Positions 45,063 to 56,633 of a stretch of 64,000 nt of DNA are shown here, piece after piece (within the stretch, counting starts at the first letter, position 1; every line of letters starts with the position of its first letter). Position numbers and translations under genes: made by a program. The notes below the pieces were generated by a model. That model had not been told where the DNA came from. It was given only the letters and a program-made list of their open reading frames with translations, and ran no database searches. This stretch comes from Pyrenophora tritici-repentis. Lineage: Eukaryota; Ascomycota; Dothideomycetes; Pleosporales; Pleosporaceae. The DNA lies in assembly GCF_003171515.1 (NCBI RefSeq), contig NC_089390.1, positions 5,518,001-5,582,000 of the forward strand. The letters run 5' to 3'.

Positions 45063-46900
45063 GGGGCACACGCCAAGGAAGGGCCGCGGGGCACAAAAGG
45101 GCGTGGCCCACGACAAGCATGACTACTGAGACGGGCTATTGGTGTTTGGGTGTTACCTGAAAAAGGTACTAGATGCGGAACGTCTAGGTTGATTTTATGG
45201 GATGGACGTGTATGATAAAAAGAGGCGCTCGCTATCAAAGAGCGTCCACCAAAGCACTGCGGGGCTTCGCGCCTTATTTAGAACACTAGCTTGATTCGAC
45301 TAGCTTACTTTGACACACGCTCAGCCTGATGACGTCTTTGCTTCTGAGAACCGCGACGCAATAACTTCCTTTCTACTACAAGACTCTGCTGCAGATCATT
45401 CCTTATGTAGGTATGTCATCGGAATAGACCAAGATGATGCGAATAATCTAAGCTTGATAGAATGACTTCTGCGTCTATCCTGTCCGAACTGATTTCATCG
45501 AAAGAGAGACGAGTTTGAACAGCTGAAATAACAAATCGAAGCATATGTCTATCTCTCACATCTATATCCCCAGAGCCTTCCAAGAGCAGTTTTCACCTCA
45601 TCTCTAACAAGTAGCCCATCTCTTCCTACTATATCACTCTCCAATCTACACAGAAATTCCCCTTTCCTGTGCCACCCCCCTCTACGCCCATCTCAAAACT
45701 CTCTCTCAACCCCCACCCATGGTGTAGCGTACTGGCTGCTGCTGCGCAATGGTGGACATATTACTCTTTGATCATAGTGCTAAGACTCCGGATGGTACCA
45801 TGACTAGATTGACGACGACGACGCCCGCAGCTATTGCATGTAAAATTGGAATATAGCCGGATGGGAGTAGACATGTCATGTGTGGGAAGAAAAGCGACAG
45901 TTTCCTTGGCGAGTTAGTTCGTCAAAACAACAAAAGTGTCGCATTTTCTCTGTTGTTTAAAGGCGGTTAAATCCGTAGAGGCTATCAGGGTCCGTACAGG
46001 CCGTCAGAGTCGTAAAGGCGCCATAGAGAGCCGCCAAGAGCCGCCGTGTGTATACCATCCCTTGCACCTCATAAAACAGAGAGATGATACGCACGGGTTT
46101 CAATCTATACTACCTACGCGCACCTGCCTAATCTCTCGTGTTCACTCCGTATAGCGCTACCCTCCGTCATCTAGACATTATGTAGGTCCTCAATCCACCC
46201 CCAATACCAAGTCACAAGACACACGCAAACACTGTACGATGTCATAATCCCATAGCATAAATCAATCGTCGGACGCAGAGGTCTATGGGTTGAATAATGA
46301 ATTGAATATGCGTTGATCATGGAAGTCGTATGATATCTATGTCGAGTGAGAAATAAAAACATGCAAGCTATTCGGACTTGACAGAGAAAACGATGGGGGA
46401 AGATATAGGAAAATAGAGTCGAGATAGTACCTCCTTATATACCAAATTTCTGAACATACTAGAATGTGACCGACTATAGCGCATTGCTTTAGTGTAAAAT
46501 AAATAGATAGCAGGCGACGATGGAATCTGTGCATATCCAAACCCCTCTGGCTACTAAAGCGTGACACGAAGCTCCCAGAAAGTCATGGAAGAATAGGGAG
46601 CAGACATTGCGTCAGCTTGTTACCAAGTTTCTCATAGTCTGCAGTTGTTTGCTCTTGAACGTCCATTCTGTGATGGCGTACACTCACTCCATCCCATCTC
46701 CTCCATCTCACCTTCACTCTCACTTCACCTTTACCCCAGCCCCACTTCGCCCCGCCTCACACCATACACCAAAATGGCCACCGCGCAAATGGCCGAGCGC
46801 CTAGGACTTTATAATCTGCATAACACCTTCCCCAACCCACCACACGCACCACAGCTTCCCCACGCACACACGCACGTCCAGCGCGACCATAACACCCACG
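45063..46900. other. Intergenic region
   Basis: 1.8 kb with C/T-rich stretches (45590-45720) and A/T-rich patches; no gene seen. An ATG at 46774 opens an 80-codon ORF that overlaps the next start codon in another frame, so it could act as an upstream ORF if the transcript begins before it. Confidence 0.4.
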
Positions 46901-47968
46901 ATGGCACCACGCCGACGCCCCAGCCACGCCGGCTTCAAGCCCGCACCCATGGACTCATCCACAGTCTCACCATCACCTCCGCCGCGCGCGCGCCGCATCC
47001 ACCGTGCTTCTAGTATTCCCAACACAACACCCGGACCCAAAGCCCCAGAACCAGCCGAAGACTCGGCCCTCTCAATCTACTACTATCTCAAGCCCACAAT
47101 CCCTAGCCCCTTTACTGGCAGCCTCGATGCCGCCCTGGACGCGATACTCGACTACGGAAAGCGTTACGGTAGAATCAAAGGCGTGCAACCCATCGTCTCC
47201 GCCTTGCTGGGCGAAGCCAACCCCAAGACATCATGGCCGGAGCTATTACAAGGTCCGGCTGATGAACCGCCCGGGATGCTGCGTTTTCTGTGGACGAGTC
47301 TGCTTTTCCTCACATCGCGCACGCTGCTGCCGGAACTGATAGCTAAGAACCGGGCTTTGCTGTGGAGCGCGTACGTCCACAAGAAGAGCCTAGCAGGCAG
47401 ATTTATGTTGCGGTACGATATGCTGTGTGCATGGAAGTTGGAGTATAGCAGGATGATAGGTCGTTCGAGAGATGTTGCTGTTACGGTTGCGAGTGTGGAG
47501 CCGGAGGAGGAGGAGGATTGGGATGCTAGTCCTAATGTGGAGGGGTGGTATGGGGAGAAGGCAGAGGTGAAAGCGGATGAAGCTGGCATACGCTTGTTCA
47601 TGCCGAATATTATACCTACGCTCATCGCCGCCCCACAACCGTGGTCGACAGCGGCAGTGCGGGAGAGGATGAAACATCGCGTCACGGATCTGGACAAGTT
47701 CCTGTTGTTGACGAATGAGGAGGTTGAGGCATGGGGAGCTGAGAGGCTGCTTCAGATGACGTGTACGTTGATCTTGCATTGGCAGTGGTTGAGAAGGAGT
47801 AATGAGAAATTGGAGGATATGGAAGTGGGGGGCTGGGCAGATTTGGATGTCAAGGCAGACGAGTGCGAGTGGATTGCTGATGAGGCGAAGAGGGTGGTTG
47901 GGTGGCATCAGGGGGGGAAGATAGGGAATCCAGGAAAGAAAGATAGGGAAGGAGAGGGAGAAGGATGA
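46901..47968 (+). CDS. Orphan protein, single exon
   Basis: 355 residues from the ATG at 46901. The first 55 residues are basic and Pro/Ser-rich (MAPRRRPSHAGFKPAPMD). From about 57 it looks folded and mostly helical: ALSIYYYLKPTIPSPFTG, LDAALDAILDYGKRYG, FLWTSLLFLTSRTLLPELI, then an acidic loop (EPEEEEDWDASP) and LLQMTCTLILHWQWLRR. It ends in a charged tail, KKDREGEGEG. No known domain recognised. The G/C-rich codon pattern and the absence of stops over 1 kb support it as real. An overlapping upstream ORF starts at 46774. Confidence 0.7.
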   Translation: MAPRRRPSHAGFKPAPMDSSTVSPSPPPRARRIHRASSIPNTTPGPKAPEPAEDSALSIYYYLKPTIPSPFTGSLDAALDAILDYGKRYGRIKGVQPIVSALLGEANPKTSWPELLQGPADEPPGMLRFLWTSLLFLTSRTLLPELIAKNRALLWSAYVHKKSLAGRFMLRYDMLCAWKLEYSRMIGRSRDVAVTVASVEPEEEEDWDASPNVEGWYGEKAEVKADEAGIRLFMPNIIPTLIAAPQPWSTAAVRERMKHRVTDLDKFLLLTNEEVEAWGAERLLQMTCTLILHWQWLRRSNEKLEDMEVGGWADLDVKADECEWIADEAKRVVGWHQGGKIGNPGKKDREGEGEG

Positions 47969-48072
47969 AGTTTGAATGGTGGGTTATTATTGGATACTAT
48001 GGTATTGGTAATCAGGCCGTGGGTAACAGGAGGGAATTTCGCATTTGAACCCAGGCTATGAAACGCCCATTT

Positions 48073-49937
48073 TTACAAGGCGTTCTGGCGATGAACGCTG
48101 CTATCCTTTGTCCAACGGCGGAATGTCTTACCTTTCCACCAGAAAAGCACGCCGAAAAGACACCAAACTGTGCATAGTGTGGCGTTTGTCATGATCGGCT
48201 TGATGAACCTGTTCATTTTGTTAGCAGGACTCCTCTCACTTTGTCCACTGATCAAAAACTTACCCGGCTTCCTCTGTCCACGGCGTGATAAATTTACCCA
48301 AGCCATAACCCCAAAGATTCTTGTTGACGGTAATGGCAACGTACAAGGATCCAGCGACGGGCTTGTACGAGTCTACAGCATAGGTACCAACCATGGCGGG
48401 AAGTGCAGCAACTTGAATACCCGCGCATGTAAATCCCACGATGACGATAGCCTCCCACGCCCACTTGTTCTGGTAGCCCACCGCCACGCAAATGTTTCCG
48501 ATGAACATGATGATGACGTAGGGAATCATGGCAGGCAATCGCATCTCAGGCTCTCGGATGCCACCGTTGCGCTTTGTCAATTTCGCAGATACCCAGTCAC
48601 TGAGCGGACCAGCGGTGAAAAGACCAATAAAGGCACCGACCAAGATGGCAAAGTTTGTGAAGCCGACGGAGAGGGGCTTGAAGCCGTAGGGCGGTGGGGC
48701 GAGAACTTGAGTTTGTGTCAGGTTGATTGTGAGGAAGGAAGAACAGGACCAGCTAGTGACAAAGGCTGCAAATTCGATAATTGGGAATGCAAATAGTTTC
48801 CATGGCGTCCAGAGATCGAGAAAGATGCTGTGGAAAGGATTCTTGTTTGGCTGAAAGGGAAGCCACTGCCATTTTCCAGGCGAGCCGCGGCCGAGGTAGG
48901 GATCGCGTTGTGCAGTTTCCGACAATTCAAGACCGGTCGTGTTGGGAAGTGTCGAATCGGCTGTAGGAACATGCTTGATGCCATCGGTTTCCTTTTCGGT
49001 ATCCGAGATTTGGACGTTTTCCGCCGATGATTCGCGAGTCTTTTTATCAAGAGAGTTTGACTTTTCCTGTGGGCGACCGACATCTGGCAATGCGCGCCTG
49101 TAGCGTGTCTCGGGAAACATGAAGACGACCATGAGGAAGGACACTGCCAAGAGACCAGTGTTGAGCCACCAAAAGCTGCGCCATCCAACCGTCTCGGTCA
49201 TGGAGCCAGAGACGATAGGGCCTACCATAAGTGATCCCATGTAGACTACCCAGTAGAGAGTATTCCACTTGCCACGGTCATGCAGGAAGAAGATGTCGGC
49301 GATGACTTCGGGCATAATGGTTTCTGCAGGACCGGCACCAATACCGTTGACAATGCACGCGCCCATGAAGGACCCGTACGAGTTTGAGCGAGCGCGCCAT
49401 ATCGATGTACCCAAGTTGATGATCTGGGATGCGAGGTATACCGGACGTCGGCCAAAGGAGGTACTAATCGGAACCCTAAAGACGATTAGCGTCTTATCAT
49501 TTGGTTGATCATCTTTACTTACCAGATAAAGTTACTAAACCCAAGTACCAAGATGCAAACACCAGTAAACTGGACTGCACCAGCCAAGTCGGTATTGAAC
49601 TGTTTGATATAGGCGGGAAACATGGGCGAAAGAGCGAGAGGGCCGAAACCCTGGCTAAATGTGACCATGGCTGCCGAGCTGATGCAAGCCAGTTTCCAGC
49701 CAGTGCTCCAGTTGAGAGGATCATTGGGGTCATCGCTAGGTTGCGGTACGAGGACGGTTTGATGTGCACCTTTCACGAAATGATGTGAGCCCACATCAGC
49801 CATGACTTCTGTACCGGGAAGAATCTCAGTATGCAGCTCGGCCTCAAGCTGCCGCCGCTCCTACATGGTGTGTCAGTGCTGCCTAGAACAAACGACAGCA
49901 ACCAACATACCTCTTCGTTGTAATCGTGGGCCTCCAT
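48073..49937 (-). CDS. MFS transporter (drug:H+ antiporter-1-like), four exons
   Basis: Exons 49911-49937, 49523-49860, 48264-49475 and 48073-48208, with introns of 50, 47 and 55 nt, all keep frame and give 570 residues. The first exon codes for only nine residues (MEAHDYNEE). The typical start DPNDPLNWSTGWKLACIS precedes the first membrane segment, the motif-A loop SFGRRPVYLASQIINLG follows segment 2, and GIGAGPAETIMPEVIADIFF lies in segments 4-5. This is the 12-segment group around fungal synaptic-vesicle-like and polyamine/drug permeases. A long cytosolic loop (about 215-295) divides the halves. The substrate is unknown. Unlike the MFS gene at 38.6 kb it has no ATCWGATAA site upstream. Confidence 0.88.
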
Positions 49938-51983
49938 GGTTGGCGAGATAAGATGACTGCTCTGTGCGAGTGACGATCGTGCGCTCGTAGTTCAAGAGGC
50001 CAAAGCGGGAGACTGGCAAAAGATATATGTACTGGTCAAATCTCTCGACCAATAACCCCGCAATCTAGGAGGCGAGCGTCCCCAGATTTGCCGTCCACAC
50101 CTCACGTCCCTTGTAAGTAGTGCGATTCACAACTCCGTTGCGCCCTTGTAGACTACCACCAAGTACACGTGCTGTTCAGGTAGTTCGGACCTCGGTCCCA
50201 AGGGTAACACGTCTGATCGGCAGTTGAGAGAGGCTGAGCAAGAGAAAACTGATTCGAAGCCCTCTATAAACATAACTCGTGGCATACGGGGCCATGAGTC
50301 CTGCCGCAGTCGCCCCGCTTCAAGGGATCTTACCTGGGGCCGTTGCCTCTAGAATCTTACATAGTTCCCAGCAGCCAGGTTGTGCCTCTAGCTATGATAT
50401 GAAAACCAGCGGCCGCCTGTACCGGCTCATGATCATGGCGTCGTGGATGGGCGTATCTACTAGGTCAATGCTAATCCAGTCAAGCTTTTGGGGGCAGCTC
50501 GGTAGGCAAAAGATACGCCCCTCGTATGTTGATAGATGATCCTTGTCCAAAGGTGCAGTAGCGGCCCGGGGTAATACCCGGCGGACTAACTGTGCCTAGA
50601 TAGATGCGGTCAAGAGGAATGAAAGAAGACGGCAGATGTGTCTCGCACATCTTGCCGAAACATGATTGGAATGGCAATGGTCGTGGCGGACATTAGAACG
50701 TCGTCGGTCTTGAGTTTGCGACGAGTAATCCAACTGCCGGGTTGCGCCGTCTTTGCGCTAACGCTGCTAATGCAAACCATGGGGTGCGGGGAAATAAGTA
50801 GGGCTCCCCCGGTTGCGCGCGGGACACTTGCTCCAGTAAGACCAGAAGCTGGGGGAGCGAGCAGCTGCTAAAAAGGCTTGATTAGGTTTGCATATGCTCC
50901 GTGGCTGATGCACGCAGGATACAGGTCCGCATGGTGGGGGAATAGCCCTGCAAGCTGTGTCGAAACCGCAATCGCTCAACGTCCAAGAGTACTAAACCAA
51001 ATACAAAGACTGGCGAGGCAGATAACTTTCCATGTCTACATGCTTTTACTTTTATAAAGTCAACCTGTCTTCGTATCCATGCGGTTCTCCTCTCACACCG
51101 ACTTAAGATGACCGGTCCGAAAGAACCCTGATAAGAACAGGGATAACTGCAGCACTCTACAAAAGAGGACATAATCGCGTCACCCTGGAGTTATGCACAG
51201 AAACCATTTATGTCCCTGTTGTTAATGTAAACTGCAGACACACAGGCAGGCATCGTTTAGACACTGATAAAGTCGTCAGTGCGGTGCTGCTGAAAAGAAA
51301 GCTCCGCATCTCAACGTATGTTTTCTAGAGACGCAATGTCTGTATACGAGACGAGAGTAAAGTACTTGCAATGTGGAGATTAGAACATTAGAACCCGACA
51401 TCATTCAACCCAACGCCCTCGAAAAGCGTATATGATCGCCAGTCCCGCATAGATAGGGCTTACGCGCCCGCTCAGATACCACGGACAAATTCGACAAACA
51501 TTCGAAAGAGCCAACGCCGCGGTTGTGGGCGCATACCTCAACAACGTACTCTTCGCACGAACTTACATATATCGCCTACTTACCCGGGAGAATGTAGCTG
51601 CGTTGAACTCTCCTTTTGCGCGTATGCACCTATTTGCCACCAACAGTCATCTCTAATCTGTTGATAATCAACCGGCTAAACCACGTCGGCACAAAAGTAC
51701 TTGCAGCGCGAGATTACATTCATCAAACCCGCAACACGGGTCGAGAAATCTCAACAAACTAGAAAAGGATTCTACCAAGATTACCAGATCAATGGACCAT
51801 TGAACCGTGTAGGAATAAACAAGCTCCGGAGGTCGAGACGCGATGGAAAAATGCGACAGCGATGATTTCTTGGGTATACAGCGAGCGGCATTCCCACGCA
51901 TCATCCACTTATCTCATGTCTATTCAAACTACCCTCTGCGCTCCCATTCCCCCGTGTCAACGTGTGTCCTAGTCCTAAGAAAA
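49938..51983. other. 2-kb intergenic region
   Basis: ORFs reach only 96 codons and show no domain. It contains the second MFS promoter at the left and the 3' flank of the next gene at the right. Nothing else seen. Confidence 0.4.
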
Positions 51984-53850
51984 TCAGTCTTCCGGCTCCG
52001 ACTCGCTATTCGGAGCAGGCGAAAGCGACGACCCAGAACCAAAAGACAGCAACGCTGCTTCCTTGACATCAACTCTACTCTTTCCCTTTGTAGATTTTGA
52101 CATCTGACCCTTTGTCATTTCCAAGATCTCCATTAGACCCAACAATCTCTCGGAGCACGCTTGCATCAACACGTTGGCCTGCTCCTCTTCGCCTGCGTTT
52201 CCCCTCTTGATGCCATGTACGCTTTCTCGTGCTTTTATCCCGGTTTCCATGGCTTTGCGCAAGGGGGGAGTGGGCACGAGGGCGTCTCGTGACATCATGT
52301 GCATGACCATTTGCTCTAAAATGAGTGATATCTTGGCGTTTGTAGCGAAACTCTGTGTTGTCGCCTTGAGCGAAAGAAGTTTTTCCTCAAAATGTTCCTG
52401 TGTCGGTTCGACTAAGAAGAGATTGGGCGGCTTTCCTGTTATCATGGGATTGAGAAGATTGGCGAGGAAGGCTATTTGGACGGTGTCCGGCATCTTCATG
52501 GTTGACAGCAATACCTGGAACGTGATTGTGGGTAGCGCATTGAAGTCTTCCAATAGGTTGTCGCACAGATCGAATAGAGGCGTGAAGTGTTTTGGCAGGG
52601 CCTGGGCTATTTGGGCGAGCTGGTTATTGTTAACAATTGTCTGTTCGAATGCGATGACCACATACTATTGCTATGAGACGATGTCGCAATTCAATCGCGT
52701 CGTGTCCGCCCAACTGCCCCACTGCCTCGTGTATGTTCTCCATCTCATCGTCATCCAAAGGCGTATCTGACGCACCTTCGCCGTCGTCGACGTCTGGGGC
52801 ATCTTGCATCTCTTCGTCGCTATTGTAATCCGCCGTCTCGCCAGTCTCAAAACTGACTTTACCCACGCGCTTATTGTCGTTCTTCTTGTTATGCTCGGCC
52901 GTCTCTCTTTGCCAAATCTCTGGGTATTCTTTGAGGGATTCTGGTGTCGCCGTGGCGAGTATGGCCTTTACTATTCGTCGTCGTCTTGTGCGATTCGTAG
53001 GGACGGATTCATCGCCGACAACATAGTACCATAGGAGACTCTGTTGAAGTACTGCATCGTCATTGCCATCTTCAGTCTTGCTCTGCCTGACGCAGACTTG
53101 CCAGTCGGCGTCGATAAATTCCAGCATGTTGGACAGCCATAGCTTCCATCGACTCCACCGTTTCTTGTGTGCTACTGAACAGTTGAACGCCCATCCAACA
53201 ATATGCCAAAAGTCGTCTGCCAGATACCAAAGACTCTTTTCATTGGCAGCTTCACCTACTATGCGATCCACATCGCTGTTATCGCCAGGAGAATGAATAC
53301 CTGCACCTCTATATCCCGGAGCGCGTCTTCTAGTACGTTCCTCGGGAAAGGCAAATGCTTCTCGTATTGTGGGATACGCAGGGCCGTCTATTGTGGCACA
53401 GACGCATTGTAGGTACCTCAGGGCGGAATTGGGACCTTTCTGTTCGTCTTGTGACTCCGCCTTCGTCGTAAATTTCGGATCAGCGATAAGAGATGAGGCA
53501 AAGGCGATGTAGGCGGGCGGTGCGAGGCATCCCATATACGGTTGGGCGGGAGTAGAAATGCTGGTACCCACGGCGAGGAGGCTATACAGAAAATCGTACC
53601 CGCTGACATCTGCAGTCAATATAAGCTTCTTCCCGTAATCGAACTATCATCGCATACATTGACCGCCCTCGAGATACGCCTTGGCATGATTCGTGAGTTC
53701 ATACGACGTTTCTTTCGTAGGACGCCGTTGCGCGCGTCGTGGACGGCTGCCTACAGCTTCAAGCGCCGTGGATTGACTTCCATGTCCATCTGAGCCCTTG
53801 TGAGGTGATGCGGGTTTCGAATTAGAGGCTGGTGCGGATAATTTCGCCAT
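51984..53850 (-). CDS. Unknown acidic, probably nuclear protein, three exons
   Basis: Exons 53658-53850, 52666-53609 and 51984-52619, with introns of 48 nt (phase 1) and 46 nt (phase 0), give 590 residues. The 46-nt intron (GTATGT donor, TTAAC branch, CAG acceptor) explains what at first looks like a frameshift near 52660. The N-terminus is basic (SRPRRAQRRPTKETSYELT), then YVSGYDFLYSLLAVGTSIS, a helical middle with WYLADDFWHIVGWAFNCSV and FIDADWQVCVRQSKTEDGN, an RTRRRRIVKAILA patch, an acidic stretch (DYNSDEEMQDAPDVDDGEG), then a helical C-terminal half ending SESEPED. No known domain recognised. The basic patches and acidic tracts suggest a nuclear protein; this is inference. Confidence 0.75.
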
Positions 53851-54678
53851 GTCGGCGGTGCGATGTCGTGGTGATGCGGGGAAAATTGGTCAGTCGCGTC
53901 TCGTCGCGCAGTCACGTGATTGGCATTGCTTTGACATCTTTCTAGAATCTTGATATTCACAATACAAATACTATCAGTACGACGAAATCATGAGTAACAG
54001 CATAAAAGAGTTGCGTGCGATGCTTTGCAGCTGAGCAATTCGAGATAATCTCAAGCTACCTAGGTAGCATAGAGGTGGTAGCAGCAGCAGCAGTATACAA
54101 ACTACATATACAAGTCACGAACAGGAGACAGTATAACCTAAAACCCATACTCCTCAAGATTACCGCATCCAGGATTCTTCAAATGATTACATCGACGCAG
54201 CAAAGCAAATTTGCGATCGAGGAGAACCACCAGCCTTCTGCTAGCCCTATTCCCATTCCCATTCCTTCATATCAACCGGAAAAGCTTTTGAGTTAACATC
54301 TGTACACCTCCTCCTAAAACACCTGCAGTTTGCCTTTTTGAGGCATTTTAAGGGGTGGGATAGGGAAGGATATGTGGAGAGAGGACTTTGTATGGTGTGG
54401 ATGGGGCGTACTCTAACGTGGGAAAGTGAAGGCCATGAGATAAGGGACAGGTTGATTGTTGGATGGGCGCAGTCCGTTGTTCCATTCAAGAACAGCCTTT
54501 TACCATCATTCTCCTACCCTCGGAACGCGTATGAGAGCACTCCCACGACCCGTGTCAAATTCGGGGTCTTTGAGGATTGCGTTCAAAAATCTCGGCAGAA
54601 TAAGTTAGCCGCCAACAAGGCAGGCGCAATGCAGGTCGAAACATTGTAGGCTCATAATCACACCAACCATATCTCCGA
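53851..54678. other. Intergenic region
   Basis: 830 bp with short GCA and ATTCCC repeats (near 54080 and 54250). Opposite-strand ORFs of 80-103 codons are not supported. Confidence 0.4.
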
Positions 54679-56122
54679 TTACGAAAAGAATCTTTTCGTC
54701 ACTTGAACTAGCTCCACGATTTTTTGCTCGTCCCCGATTCCTTCAGTGTCGAAGTTGCATTTGACGATCGAATTTCCCTGAGACATGTCTGCAATGGCCT
54801 TGGGGAGACCTCTGAAGCCACAGAAGCCACAGAAGCCACAGAAGCCACAGAAGCCACAGAAGCCACAGAAGCAATGTAGCCATTGTGACATCTCAGTTAG
54901 GATTTGGAAGTACGAGCGTGTAAGAGAGATGTCGAATGCCATTTGCCAGGCACAGTCCCTGTGGACGATCTTGAATACCTCAGATGTCCGTTCCGAGTCT
55001 CGCCCCCGTCCAGAACCAATGTGAAGACATCCTTAGGCATTCTGAGGGATGAGAGAGCATTGGCTTCTATGACGCAGTCTCCGACTGCGTCCGTAACATA
55101 CTTGGATTCTAGGTCATCTTGCCTAGCTCCATAGTGAAAGGGTGTTGCACCTCCCTGGAGTAGGTTGCGCCACATGTCGACTCTCTTTTCGATGCGCATC
55201 TTGGGGTTCTTTTGGCAATAGGGTATTAGGCCTTGTGCGTGTGATGCGGGATGCGCTATTGCAACAAGGTCTTCGTCAAGAACATGTGACGAATGTTTCG
55301 TTCTTGATTTGATGAGCACGAACCTAGGAAAGTTATCGCTACTGCGGCTGCAGAGTAGCGGTGTGTTAGGGTGAGGTCTAACGTCTCGATATCTCTGCCT
55401 ATATATCTCTCTGGCCCATAAAACCGGTCTCTAATGTCATGTGGAGCCATTACCCACTTACAGTTGTCTTTCGGTATTGCCCACGGATCGATTTGAACCC
55501 TTAACCAGTCGATGAACTTAGTGTGAAAATCTGAATCCCGATATAAAACATTTTCTAAATAAGAGATAAACGAGGGATCCAGAGAGCAATGCCTCAAAGC
55601 TGATGTGATGAAACAACGCAAGAGGGAATGTGCTTCACCGCTCCGCGGTATACATCTAGGAGGGTCCAGGGAGTAATCACCTGTATGGTAGTCTACAAAT
55701 GGAGAGAGGCTTCTGGAATATTGTACATATGGCGCAAACTCAGGGCGATCCCGATCGGTAATGGTTTCCACCGCTTTTGTGAAGCGCGACGCGGCGTGCT
55801 TGGAGACACCTTGCTGGTCGTATTCGTATTTGGAAAAGTAAAGTTCCTGACAGATGGCCGTTTCGCAATCGGGACCGCGGATGGGAAGCCATGTCATGAA
55901 GATCAACTTGTCCAAGCTGAAGGGAAGGCCCTCGAGCTCGTTTGCAATTTGTTTGCAGGTTAGGGTGAGGGCGAGGTCAACCGGCCGACCATCGGCACCC
56001 GTAAACCTCCGCTGGGGCATGCGATATACGTACCCACATTTTCTTGTGAGATAAAATTCGTAAATCGTATTTCGGATTTCTCTGGGAAGGTCCAGGAGAC
56101 TGGAAGGAGGCGTAGTGGCCAT
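54679..56122 (-). pseudogene. Broken paralogue of the gene at 56634 (fungal LPREIRNTIYE-type protein)
   Basis: It opens normally at 56122 with MATTPPSSLLDLPREIRNTIYEFYL and runs 288 codons. Beside the intact paralogue it then loses one base near 55280 (one nucleotide shorter over the same 29-codon stretch), continues in a second frame (HAQGLIPYCQKNPKMRIEKR, MPKDVFTLVLDG) and shifts again near 54985 into the frame ending SIVKCNFDTEG. No GT-AG pair explains either step. In the last part a 9-bp minisatellite has replaced the region before RGLPKAIADMSQ. The family has the short F-box-like LPRE(I/L)RNxIY start common in dothideomycete gene families of unknown role. It may be a pseudogene or carry assembly errors; two breaks plus repeat expansion favour the former. 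Confidence 0.72.
54814..54867. repeat. 9-bp minisatellite, six units
   Basis: Six exact tandem copies of GAAGCCACA, plus a partial unit to about 54872. On the coding strand of the pseudogene it reads as repeated Cys-Gly-Phe. Exact identity between units suggests recent expansion. Confidence 0.9.
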
Positions 56123-56633
56123 TTTGATCTTATGGAAGGTTCAGATGTTGAGCGTCATTGGTGGTGCAAGAGTATTTGAGGAGAAAAAATCATAGAATTC
56201 GGGAAGGAAAGATATGAGTAGCGTGTAGATGGGTTTCCCATAGTTCCGAGGGTCCGCTAGGCTTAGCGCTAGAAATCCGAGTCGATTTCAACCGAGCAAC
56301 AGGTTGGGTCGCTTACATACCTTACCGCTGATTAACTAGCATCTCTAGGTACCATGGATCCCAAAATTGAAGTACCCTATCAGATACCCGGAAACAGCAT
56401 ACGCTGCCTCGATATATCAGTGACGAATGTCTTGTATTCTTCGTCTCGGTGGATACCGAACTATTTATGCCTAAGTTTGCCACACTGCACCGTCGGACCG
56501 TCATTAGTAGATCACGAGGCAGGCTGCTGCCTATATTTGGATACCCGTACAAGATCGATGCTGCACACGTTCGAAACTTGTTCAACAACTACATACCTAC
56601 GTAGCCAACGCGCACAAGACTTTAGTGGCAGCC
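56123..56633. other. Divergent intergenic region between the paralogues
   Basis: 510 bp between the start codons of the broken and intact paralogues. Nothing besides promoters expected; small ORFs not supported. Confidence 0.4.

Noticed and set aside
48036..48060. tRNA B-box-like GGTTCAAATGC on the minus strand
   Set aside because: The flanking bases do not form a T-stem and no cloverleaf could be drawn upstream.
52600..52700. Apparent frameshift splitting the 51.98-53.85 kb gene
   Set aside because: A 46-nt intron with GTATGT donor, TTAAC branch and CAG acceptor (52620-52665) removes it and keeps frame.
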